Below are positions 6,463 to 12,450 of a stretch of 15,473 nucleotides of DNA, in pieces. The stretch's first letter is position 1. Every line of letters starts with the position of its first letter. The DNA comes from Acidobacteriota bacterium (GTDB lineage: Bacteria; Acidobacteriota; Vicinamibacteria; Vicinamibacterales; Vicinamibacteraceae). The DNA lies in NCBI GenBank assembly GCA_023429845.1, contig JAEZCY010000097.1, positions 1-15,473 of the forward strand. The letters are read 5' to 3'. Both the position numbers and the translations under genes were made by a program. The notes beneath the pieces were generated by a model, which was given only the letters and a program-made list of their open reading frames with translations, searched no databases and was not told where the DNA came from.

Positions 6463-8426
6463 TCGTGCAGTCCGACGACCTTCCGGATCATCCCGTCGCT
6501 CTTGGTCAGGACGTAGAGTTCGCCGTCAGCGTCTTCGGCCAGTCGCATGTCCACGCGGCCGCGGCCGGAGATCGGCGCCACGCCCGTGAGTGTGGCCACC
6601 GACCCGCCGCGCTCGCGCATCGTCGTCTCCGCGATGCGGCGGAGATCGGCGTCCACCTCCTGGATCGGCGCCACGGTCCCGGCGACGCCGTCGTTGGCGC
6701 GCAGCACGTCCGCAATCTCGGCGTACCACATCCGGCCTGTCGTGATGTCGCCGAAGAGCAGCTTGTCCTTCAGCGCCGGCACCTCTGTGCCTCGATAGAC
6801 GAACCCGCTGGCGATCGCGTCGCCGCCCGACGCGAGGTGCGGGTACGCGATGACGGGATACGTCGGCTTCACGGTGCCGCGCGTGGCGGTGTCGGAGATG
6901 TGGACGGGAATGGTGTCGTCGGCCGGCAGCGGCGCCATGCCGGCAGGCGTCATCGCCTGCGTGCCCTCGCGGAACGGATAGCCGTAGTTGGCGCCGCGTT
7001 CGACGATGACGATGGTCTCCCATGAGTGCAGGCCGATGTTGAAGGCGAGCAGGTAGGGCGAGCCGGGGCGATCCGGCGCCGTGTACCAGGTGAACCGGTG
7101 CGGGTTGCGCAAGCCGACGGCCCAGATCTCCGGCCGTGCCCCTGCGACATCAACGAATGGATTGTCGTTCGGGACCCGGTACCGGCCGTTGGCGCTCACC
7201 CGGCTCGACGGCATGTGCGCATCGAGGTCGGGGATGATCCTCAGGATCTTGCCACCGAGCGTGTCGAGCCGCTGCGGGTTGAAGCGCCGGACGTCGCGCT
7301 GCTCGCCCGTGCCGGCGTCGCCGCTGCCCACGTACATCACGCGCCAGTCGGCGTCGCCCGGCCGCGCCGCTGGGTTGAAGGTGAACTCGCCGAGCGGGTG
7401 CGACACGCCGGGCAGCTGCAGCCGCATCAACTCGCGCGCGGTGCCCTCGAAGGTCGTGTTCGTGATGTCGCGATCGGTCCACTCGATCAGCACGGCCTCG
7501 CGAGCGATGCGTCCGTCTGCCGTCGGCGTGACGATGGCCGGCGTCGTCGTGTAGCCGCGCAGGTCGAGACCCGGCACGGAGTCGGCCTTCGGCGGCGCCG
7601 GTGCGGGCGTCGCCGGGTCCTCCATGTGGATCGTGTAGAAGATCCCGTTGTTGCGGTAATCGGGATCGAACACGAAGTTGGTCAGGCCCATCGCGAAGTT
7701 CTGTTCGAACGTCAGCTTCGGGAAGAGTCCCGGCCTGCCGTCGCGGCCGTTGAAGTCGAGGTACGTCGTGAACGCGCGCGTCTCCTTGTCGAGGATGTAG
7801 AGCGGCCCGTTCAGGTCGTTGACGAAGAAGCGGGCGCCGCCGGGCTCGTCGCGCATGAAGTTGAGGCGCGCCAGCAGGCCGCGCGTCAACGTCGCACCCG
7901 GCTGGCCGGTGATTGGCGCGCGTGCGTACTCGGCGAGCTGCAGGCGGGGACGCGGCGCTTCGACGGCGGCGGCCGTGGCGGCCACGACGAGCGTGGGGTC
8001 GGCGGCGAGCGCGCGCAGGTAGGTGACGATGCTCCAGATCTCGGCGTCGGGGACGCGCCCGTCGTAGCCGGCCATCATGGTGCCGGGGACGCCCTTCTTG
8101 ATCACGTCGAAGATGTGGCCGTCCGAGCTGCCGTGGTCCCACGTGGCATCGGTGAGTTCGGGCGCCTGGCGGCGGCCCTGCTCCTGGATGATCGACAGGA
8201 TGAGGCCGGCCTTCTCGGCGCCCTGCGCGCGGTTGCCGTGGCAGGCCGCGCAGTAGGTGTCGTAGGCGGCCTTGCCGGTGACGAGCGCCTGCTGCGTCGG
8301 TGTGACGGGATTACGTAAGCGTGCGGCGTCTGGCTGCTGCGCGGGGAGGCTGCGGTGGAGCGCGACGCCGAGCAGGACGATGAGGAGTGCGCCGATGGCG
8401 AGTGGCTTGGCGAGCGCCCTGTGCAT
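6459..8426 (-). CDS. Cytochrome c fused to PQQ-dependent sugar dehydrogenase-like propeller
   Basis: The product has 655 residues. An N-terminal hydrophobic segment (residues 8-23) exports or anchors it. A class I cytochrome c domain follows (about 45-145) with heme site CAACH (Cys59, Cys62, His63) and a Met ligand at 117 or 118 in GTMMAGY. Residues about 165-655 form a glucose/sorbosone dehydrogenase-type six-bladed propeller: MYVGSGDAG (364-372), GGKILRI (391-397), EIWAVGLRNPHR (433-444), ERGANYGYPFREG (476-488). Such enzymes oxidise sugars or other alcohols with PQQ; the fused cytochrome would take electrons to the respiratory chain. The usual RNPWR is RNPHR here and GQN is IGLHS, so substrate and even PQQ use are unproven. 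The start ATG sits directly before the signal segment. It converges on the DUF1080 gene and diverges from the vapB pseudogene. Confidence 0.88.
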   Translation of the reverse strand: MHRALAKPLAIGALLIVLLGVALHRSLPAQQPDAARLRNPVTPTQQALVTGKAAYDTYCAACHGNRAQGAEKAGLILSIIQEQGRRQAPELTDATWDHGSSDGHIFDVIKKGVPGTMMAGYDGRVPDAEIWSIVTYLRALAADPTLVVAATAAAVEAPRPRLQLAEYARAPITGQPGATLTRGLLARLNFMRDEPGGARFFVNDLNGPLYILDKETRAFTTYLDFNGRDGRPGLFPKLTFEQNFAMGLTNFVFDPDYRNNGIFYTIHMEDPATPAPAPPKADSVPGLDLRGYTTTPAIVTPTADGRIAREAVLIEWTDRDITNTTFEGTARELMRLQLPGVSHPLGEFTFNPAARPGDADWRVMYVGSGDAGTGEQRDVRRFNPQRLDTLGGKILRIIPDLDAHMPSSRVSANGRYRVPNDNPFVDVAGARPEIWAVGLRNPHRFTWYTAPDRPGSPYLLAFNIGLHSWETIVIVERGANYGYPFREGTQAMTPAGMAPLPADDTIPVHISDTATRGTVKPTYPVIAYPHLASGGDAIASGFVYRGTEVPALKDKLLFGDITTGRMWYAEIADVLRANDGVAGTVAPIQEVDADLRRIAETTMRERGGSVATLTGVAPISGRGRVDMRLAEDADGELYVLTKSDGMIRKVVGLHE

Positions 8427-8523
8427 GATCGGACCCAGAAATCAGACGGCAGCGTAGCACGTCGCAAAAGGCCGTTGAACCATGCTCGAACGCCGTATCG
8501 GTCGGCACTTACCGTATAGACGT

Positions 8524-8546
8524 CACCTGCCAAGGTGGAATCAACC
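8524..8546 (+). promoter_or_regulatory. Hairpin and Shine-Dalgarno before the broken vapB
   Basis: CACCT-GCCA-AGGTG (8524-8537) is a perfect 5-base inverted repeat. Its right arm overlaps the ribosome binding site AAGGTGG (8532-8538), eight bases before the vapB ATG at 8547. It could be the old autoregulatory operator or sequester the ribosome site. TATAGA at 8515-8520 is a possible -10 element. The remaining spacer (8427-8523) also holds the upstream region of the divergent cytochrome/PQQ gene, with no clear signal seen. Confidence 0.35.
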
Positions 8547-8800
8547 ATGGCCCTAAGCATCAAGCATCCCGACGCGGATGGCTGGCCCGTGAGCTCGCAC
8601 GTCGGCAGGGCAGGTCACTCACCGACGTCGTCATCCACGCGCTCGAGATGGAACTCGAGCGCGAACGGCGGCGCGTTCGCGCGGTCGGTGTCGCCGATGC
8701 GCTGTTGGCGATTGCCCTACGGCACGCCGCATTGCCGCTCTTGGACAACCGTTCCGACGACGAGATTCTCGGATACGTTCCTGACAGGCTGCCACGCTGA
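8547..8800 (+). pseudogene. vapB: Frameshifted VapB antitoxin (PSK/Rv0623 type)
   Basis: The first 11 codons read MALSIKHPDAD, the standard opening of Rv0623-type VapB antitoxins. One base is then missing near 8580 (GAT-GG-CTG where GAT-CGG-CTG is expected). After that shift the frame reads LARELARRQGRSLTDVVIHA, and later RHAALPLLDNRSDDEILGY, ending PDRLPR and TGA at 8798-8800. The repaired protein would be 84 residues, normal for the family. As written, the reading frame from the ATG runs on as nonsense to 8993. The TGA overlaps the ATG of the following toxin (TGATG), the usual coupling in these operons. The native role would have been to bind the VapC RNase and repress the operon. It is probably non-functional. 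Confidence 0.85.
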
Positions 8801-9201
8801 TGGTGATCGACTCGTCCGCGGTGCTCGCCATCCTGAGAACGAACCCCGAAGCCAGCGCCTTCGCCCTGCGCGTGGAACGGGCGGAGCGCGTCCTGGTCTC
8901 AGCGGTGTCCGTGCTGGACGTAGGGAGCGTGATCCAATCACGGCGGGGACGAGGGCGCCGGTGATCTCGGCGTCCTGCTCCGGACGGGCCTGATTGAAGT
9001 CGCCGCATTCGACGCCGACCAGAGTGCGCTGGCTCGCCAGGCGTTCACCGCGTTACGGCGAGGGTCGCCACCCCGCGGCGCTCAACTTCGGCGACGGCGC
9101 GGTCTACACGCTGACGACCTCGGGCGAGCCACTCCTGTACAAGGGCAACCACTTCTCGCACACCGGATGTCTTCCCCGCCGACGGACCTGAGAACGCGTA
9201 G
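8800..9201 (+). pseudogene. vapC: VapC-type PIN toxin relic with three frameshifts
   Basis: The frame from ATG 8800 reads MVIDSSAVLAILRTNPEASA, a PIN-domain RNase start with catalytic Asp4. It meets a stop at 8962-8964. Homology continues in the next frame after one extra base near 8944-8948 (DEGAGDLGVLLRTGLIEVAAFD), shifts again at 9053-9054 (TA then YGEGRHPAALNFGD) and again at 9165-9166 (FSHT then DVFPADGPENA), ending TAG at 9199-9201. The three extra bases sum to three, so the last frame equals the first, and the repaired protein is 132 residues, a normal VapC length. All three sit in short identical-base runs. The toxin cannot be made as written. A sequencing artefact is possible, but the long genes elsewhere in the window are intact apart from one suspected shift at the SEC-C C-terminus. 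Confidence 0.85.
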
Positions 9202-9231
9202 AGCGAAACACTGAAGGTCAGCCGAGCTGAG

Positions 9232-9252
9232 GCCGATGCTCTTCTCATCGGC
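9232..9252. other. Hairpin just before the cas2 relic
   Basis: GCCGATG (9232-9238) and CATCGGC (9246-9252) form a perfect 7-base stem with a 7-base loop, ending two bases before the ATG at 9255. It may be a terminator for the vapBC unit, but there is no T-run. The rest of the 9202-9254 spacer shows nothing recognisable. Confidence 0.35.
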
Positions 9253-9254
9253 TC

Positions 9255-9395
9255 ATGCGCAGCATCTACCTTGTCTGCTACGACATCTCTAACCCGCTGC
9301 ATCGCGCCAAGGTCGGCAAGACGATGCTCGGGTTAGGCGATCGTGTGTAGTACTCGGTGTTCGAATGCCGGATGTCGCGCGAGGACCTGGTCCGG
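9255..9395 (+). pseudogene. cas2: Relic of CRISPR adaptation nuclease Cas2
   Basis: From ATG 9255 the frame reads MRSIYLVCYDISNPLHRAKV, then GKTMLGLGDRV, then TAG (9348-9350), and continues in the same frame as YSVFECRMSREDLVR before similarity fades near 9395. This matches Cas2 from strand 1 (YLVCYDIS, with the conserved Asp at residue 10) through the GDxxQYSVFEC segment. The stop stands where Cas2 proteins usually have Gln, so a single CAG-to-TAG change would explain it. The C-terminal third (about 40 residues) is missing and replaced by sequence with IS21-like end repeats. In a live system Cas2 forms the spacer-acquisition complex with Cas1. No cas1, other cas gene or CRISPR array is visible in the window, so this is an orphan, dead fragment. 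Recognition is from remembered family patterns. Confidence 0.75.
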
Positions 9396-9443
9396 TGCGG
9401 ACGCCGTGCGCCCCTGGTTGCCGCGTTTGAAGAACCGCGGGGG

Positions 9444-9489
9444 CGCCGCTCGGGAAGTGATCCACGCGCCGCTCGGAAAGTAGTCCACG
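9444..9489. mobile_element. Paired 23-base direct repeats resembling an IS21-family end
   Basis: Two adjacent copies, 9444-9466 and 9467-9489, agree at 20 of 23 bases. Both begin CGCCGCTCGG and end TCCACG. The AAGTGATCCAC and AAGTAGTCCAC cores resemble the repeated AAGTGGTCCAC blocks found inside the ends of IS21-family elements. No istA or istB reading frame is present, so at most a solo end remains. The surrounding non-genic sequence (9396-9443 and 9490-9615) shows nothing else I can identify, apart from a GTGGAC hexamer at about 9567 that may be a further remnant. The assignment is inferred from pattern alone. Confidence 0.4.
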
Positions 9490-9615
9490 TGCAAGCGCTG
9501 TGCTGCGCTCGCCCGGGCCCGCCGTGCCCGCCGCCCAGAGGTGGCCCTGGCATCACTTGGTTCAGTGGACATACCCTACTCGCGTCGCGGCATCGCGCGG
9601 CGACGCCAGACACCC

Positions 9616-11058
9616 ATGGCATCGACGGGACGCAACGAGCGCTGCCCTTGCGGCAGCGGCAGAAAATTCAAGCAGTGCTGCCTGCGCGCGCAGGGCGACG
9701 AGGACAGCGCACGGTTGCGCCTGCGCGCGGCCGAGGGATTCGTCATACCCGCGCTGTTCGACCTCGCGGTCGCGGCTTTCGAGACCGAGTTCGTGCTCGA
9801 GGCCTGGGACGAGTTCTGCCTGTGGCCCGACGAGCCGGTGTCGCTGGAAGACTCCCCCGAGTTCGGCACCACATTCGACCCGTTCTTCGCATTCTCGTTC
9901 GTCCCCGACGACACCGAACGCGACCTGCCGGCAGGATGGCCGTCCACACCGCTCGCGCTGCACGTCCTCGGCGTCGCAGCCGACACGATCCCGTCGGCCC
10001 ACCGGGAGTTCATGCGTCAGGCCTGCCGCAGCCCCGCCAGCTTCTTCAGCGTCGAGGCCGTCACTCCCGGGCGCGCCATCGACGTCAGGGACGTCATGAC
10101 CGGACGCCGCTTCCACGTGCTCGAAGAGTCGGCATCCCGGACCTTCAGGCCCGGCGACCTGACCTACGCCCGCGTCCTGACACTCGACGGCAGCAGCATC
10201 CTTCTCGGCGCCAGCCCCTGGGTCATCCCGGCGCGCTGGCACATCCACCTCATCGACCAGCGTGATCACTGGCGACCCGACGGGCGACTCACGCGCGAGG
10301 AACTGAACGATTACGCGATCGAGCTCCGAGAGCTCTACCACGAGATCATCGACGACCTCCAGCATCCGCGACTTCCGGAATTCACCAACACCGACGGCGA
10401 CCCGCTCGAACCGACGACCCTCACCTATCGGCTCTCGGTTCCGGCAGGCGAGGCCATCGAACGCCTGCTGCCGCTCGCGACGCTCGGCGACCACCACCAC
10501 GTCACCGACGACGTCGTCGACGCGGGCGGGCAGCGCGAGTCGGCGACGCTGTCGTGGATGAAGGCGCGTACCCGGAAATCGCCCGCCCTGGACAACACCG
10601 TACTCGGCACGATCCGCGTCGAGGGCGAGGGCCTGGTGGCCGACGTGAATTCAGCGCGCCGGGCACGCCGCATCCAGCGGCACATCACGCGCCTGCTCGG
10701 CGCCGACGCCATGCTCATCGAGAAGACGACGCGCGACATCGGCGAGATGCTGGCGGCAGCGCAAGCCGCCGCCGACACGGCGCCAGCCGGGGCGCAGTCG
10801 CCCGAACTCCGCGAGGCGGAGACCGAGATCATGCGCGAGTACATGCGCGCCTGGGTCGACACCAAGGTGCCCGCGCTGGGCAACCGCACACCACGCCAGG
10901 CAGCGGCGACCGACGGAGGCCGCGAACGGCTCGAGGCGCTGCTGGCCGGAATGGCCGACGCCACGCCAGCATGCCGCAGGTGGACGTCGCCGAACTGCGC
11001 CGCACGCTCGGCCTGGGCTGAACGCGCGTCGCACCAATCCGCCTGTCTTGACATCTGA
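9616..11058 (+). CDS. SEC-C zinc-motif protein of unknown function, probably frameshifted near its end
   Basis: The reading frame gives 480 residues. Residues 10-22 are CPCGSGRKFKQCC, a classic SEC-C zinc-binding motif, directly after the start, which favours ATG 9616 over an upstream ATG at 9541. The middle (about 130-220) includes VLEESASRTFRPGDLTYARV and a WVIPARWH segment typical of larger SEC-C proteins. A helical C-terminal part carries WVDTKVPALGNRTPRQAAAT. The SEC-C motif occurs in SecA and in many uncharacterised proteins; no enzyme motif was found. The last residues look wrong: after GMADAT the frame becomes compositionally odd, while the frame one base back reads MPQVDVAELRRTLGLG and stops at 11021, a natural-looking end. 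A one-base loss near 10962-10970 is suspected. It sits between the cas2 relic and an intact vapBC, on the same strand. Confidence 0.75.
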   Translation: MASTGRNERCPCGSGRKFKQCCLRAQGDEDSARLRLRAAEGFVIPALFDLAVAAFETEFVLEAWDEFCLWPDEPVSLEDSPEFGTTFDPFFAFSFVPDDTERDLPAGWPSTPLALHVLGVAADTIPSAHREFMRQACRSPASFFSVEAVTPGRAIDVRDVMTGRRFHVLEESASRTFRPGDLTYARVLTLDGSSILLGASPWVIPARWHIHLIDQRDHWRPDGRLTREELNDYAIELRELYHEIIDDLQHPRLPEFTNTDGDPLEPTTLTYRLSVPAGEAIERLLPLATLGDHHHVTDDVVDAGGQRESATLSWMKARTRKSPALDNTVLGTIRVEGEGLVADVNSARRARRIQRHITRLLGADAMLIEKTTRDIGEMLAAAQAAADTAPAGAQSPELREAETEIMREYMRAWVDTKVPALGNRTPRQAAATDGGRERLEALLAGMADATPACRRWTSPNCAARSAWAERASHQSACLDI

Positions 11059-11082
11059 TGCATGATGCGAGATGTTGAGACG
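11048..11082 (+). promoter_or_regulatory. Promoter and operator of the second vapBC operon
   Basis: A perfect -35 hexamer TTGACA (11048-11053) lies 17 bases before a weak -10-like GATGTT (11071-11076). Overlapping both is an inverted repeat, ACATCT (11051-11056) and AGATGT (11070-11075), separated by 13 bases, as expected for a ribbon-helix-helix antitoxin repressing its own promoter. Transcription from this promoter would start close to the vapB ATG at 11083, implying a leaderless or nearly leaderless message. Confidence 0.5.
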
Positions 11083-11310
11083 ATGCGCACCACTGTCGAC
11101 CTCGACGACGACCTCCTCGAGGTCGCGAAGGAACTCGCCGCGGTACGCGGAGTGACAGCGGGGCGCGTGATCTCGGACCTCGTGCGCCAGGCGCTCGAGG
11201 CGCGTCCCCGCGTCGCGATCCGTAACGGCGTGCCGCTGCTGCCCGCGAGACCGTCCGGCAGCCGCCGGCCGACGATGGGGCGCGTCAACGAGCTGCGTGA
11301 CGAGGCCTGA
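11083..11310 (+). CDS. vapB: Ribbon-helix-helix VapB-type antitoxin
   Basis: The 75-residue product starts MRTTVDLDDDLLEVAKELAA, the N-terminal strand and first helix of RHH/CopG-type antitoxins, followed by helix 2, GVTAGRVISDLVRQAL. The C-terminal tail (RNGVPLLPARPSGSRRPTMG) is the part expected to wrap around the toxin. Upstream in-frame ATGs at 11062 and 11065 exist, but they lie inside the operator; 11083 gives the standard MRTT start. The toxin ATG follows one base after the stop, which fits a toxin-antitoxin operon. The protein should neutralise the VapC at 11312 and repress the operon. Confidence 0.88.
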   Translation: MRTTVDLDDDLLEVAKELAAVRGVTAGRVISDLVRQALEARPRVAIRNGVPLLPARPSGSRRPTMGRVNELRDEA

Positions 11311-11311
11311 G

Positions 11312-11758
11312 ATGGCGCGGGTGCCCCTGCTCGACGTCAACGTGCTCGTGGCGCTGTTCGACGGCGACCATGTGCACCATGACGCGGCGCACGACTGGTT
11401 CGGCGCCATGGGCAAGCGGCGGTCGTGGGCGACGACGCCGGTAACCGAGATTGGCGCGATCCGGATCCTCTCCAATCCCGCTTATCACGCGTCCGCCCTC
11501 ACCGCCTCCTCGGTTCGCGGCCACCTGCAGCGCTTCTGCGCCCTCGAGGGTCATGTCTTCTGGCCAGGGGACGTGAGCCTCCTGGAGGCCGACGTGCTGG
11601 CGCCACATGCTGCGCTCACGCATCGGCAGCTCACCGACATCTTCCTGCTGGCGCTCGCCGTCCGTCACGATGGCTGCCTCGCCACCTTCGACACGAGCAT
11701 CCCCGTATCGGTGGTCAAGGGCGCATCGTCGGCCCACGTGCTCGTCCTCGCGTCGTGA
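11312..11758 (+). CDS. vapC: VapC-type PIN-domain ribonuclease toxin
   Basis: The product has 148 residues with a complete PIN domain: LLDVNVLVALFDGDHVHHDA (Asp8), TEIGAIRILSNP (Glu46), LTHRQLTDIFLLALA (Asp109) and ATFD (Asp127). This is the acidic metal-binding quartet of Mg-dependent RNases. Unlike the broken copy at 8800, nothing is disrupted. ATG 11312 is chosen because GAGG precedes it with a six-base spacer; an in-frame GTG at 11297 would overlap vapB by 14 bases. VapC toxins cut tRNA or rRNA when the antitoxin is lost. Its stop overlaps the GTG start of the mug-like gene, so three genes are likely on one transcript. Confidence 0.9.
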   Translation: MARVPLLDVNVLVALFDGDHVHHDAAHDWFGAMGKRRSWATTPVTEIGAIRILSNPAYHASALTASSVRGHLQRFCALEGHVFWPGDVSLLEADVLAPHAALTHRQLTDIFLLALAVRHDGCLATFDTSIPVSVVKGASSAHVLVLAS

Positions 11759-12342
11759 CAGGTCCGAGCGGACGGCCGCGCCCGACCCGTGAGCAGCTGA
11801 TCGCCGCAGCCAACCGCCGCATCCCGGACCTCATTGCGGACGACCTCGACGTGCTGTTCTGCGGCATCAACCCCGGGCTGTACTCCGGCGCCACGGGGCT
11901 CCACTTCGCGCGCCCGGGCAACCGGTTGTGGCGGGCTCTGCACGAGGGCGGGCTCACGCCGGTCCTGCTCCATCCCTGGCAGCAGCAGGAGATGCTGGCA
12001 AGCCGCCTCGGCATCACCAACCTGGTCATGCGCACGACGGCAACGGCCGCCGAACTGGGCGACGACGAGATCAGGAAGGGCGGCGCGGCGCTCGTGCGAA
12101 AGGTAAGGCGGTATCGACCATTGGCGGTAGCCGTCCTCGGCATCGGCGCCTACCGCGTGGCGTTCGGGCGTCCGCACGCCACGGTCGGCCGCCAGCCCGA
12201 GACGATCGGCAATGCGATGCTGTGGGTGCTTCCCAACACCAGCGGTCTCAACGCCAACTATCAGGCCGCCGACTTCGCGGAGGCGTTCGGCGCACTCGCA
12301 CGCGCGGTGCGCGCCGAGCGCCGCGCTGCGCGGGTGCGGTGA
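11755..12342 (+). CDS. mug: G/U mismatch-specific DNA glycosylase (Mug/TDG type)
   Basis: The product has 195 residues. It has the Mug/TDG catalytic motif GINPGLYSG (residues 37-45) with Asn39 equivalent to the water-activating Asn of E. coli Mug. HFARPGNRLWRAL and the intercalation-loop motif LPNTSGLNAN near the C-terminus are also present. The family removes uracil or thymine mispaired with guanine, starting base excision repair. The GTG start at 11755 overlaps the vapC TGA (GTGA), so translation is probably coupled to the toxin gene. It is slightly longer at the N-terminus than E. coli Mug. The coding end is a basic tail (RRAARVR) and looks complete. Confidence 0.92.
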   Translation: MTGPSGRPRPTREQLIAAANRRIPDLIADDLDVLFCGINPGLYSGATGLHFARPGNRLWRALHEGGLTPVLLHPWQQQEMLASRLGITNLVMRTTATAAELGDDEIRKGGAALVRKVRRYRPLAVAVLGIGAYRVAFGRPHATVGRQPETIGNAMLWVLPNTSGLNANYQAADFAEAFGALARAVRAERRAARVR

Positions 12343-12426
12343 GCCACCCACCACCCGCTGCGACCCGGTCCCATCCGCGATGCACGTAGAAAGGAGTGGA
12401 CCCGGCGCGCTTCCCCTGGCCGCTAC

Positions 12427-12443
12427 CCGATTGCCGATTGCCG
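12427..12443. repeat. Short 7-base tandem repeat downstream of mug and MFS genes
   Basis: CCGATTG occurs twice in tandem, followed by CCG (2.4 copies), in the convergent spacer 12343-12450, ending 7 bases from the MFS stop. The spacer shows no clear terminator. It holds AGAAAGGAG (about 12389-12397), a good ribosome-site match, but only an antisense frame follows it. Confidence 0.5.
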
Positions 12444-12450
12444 TCAGCTC

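Noticed and set aside
7026..8318. 430-codon plus-strand frame opposite the cytochrome/PQQ gene
   Set aside because: Antisense shadow; the minus strand shows the heme site and propeller motifs.
9333..9572. Minus-strand frame through the IS21-like repeats as a possible transposase fragment
   Set aside because: The translation shows no IstA, IstB or other transposase motif.
8427..9615. Search for a CRISPR array near the cas2 relic
   Set aside because: No regularly spaced repeats; the only repeats are two adjacent 23-base copies with no spacer between them.
9357..10265. 302-codon plus-strand frame beginning after the cas2 stop
   Set aside because: Only its first 13 codons are real cas2 relic; the rest is Arg/Pro-rich and overlaps the SEC-C gene in another frame.
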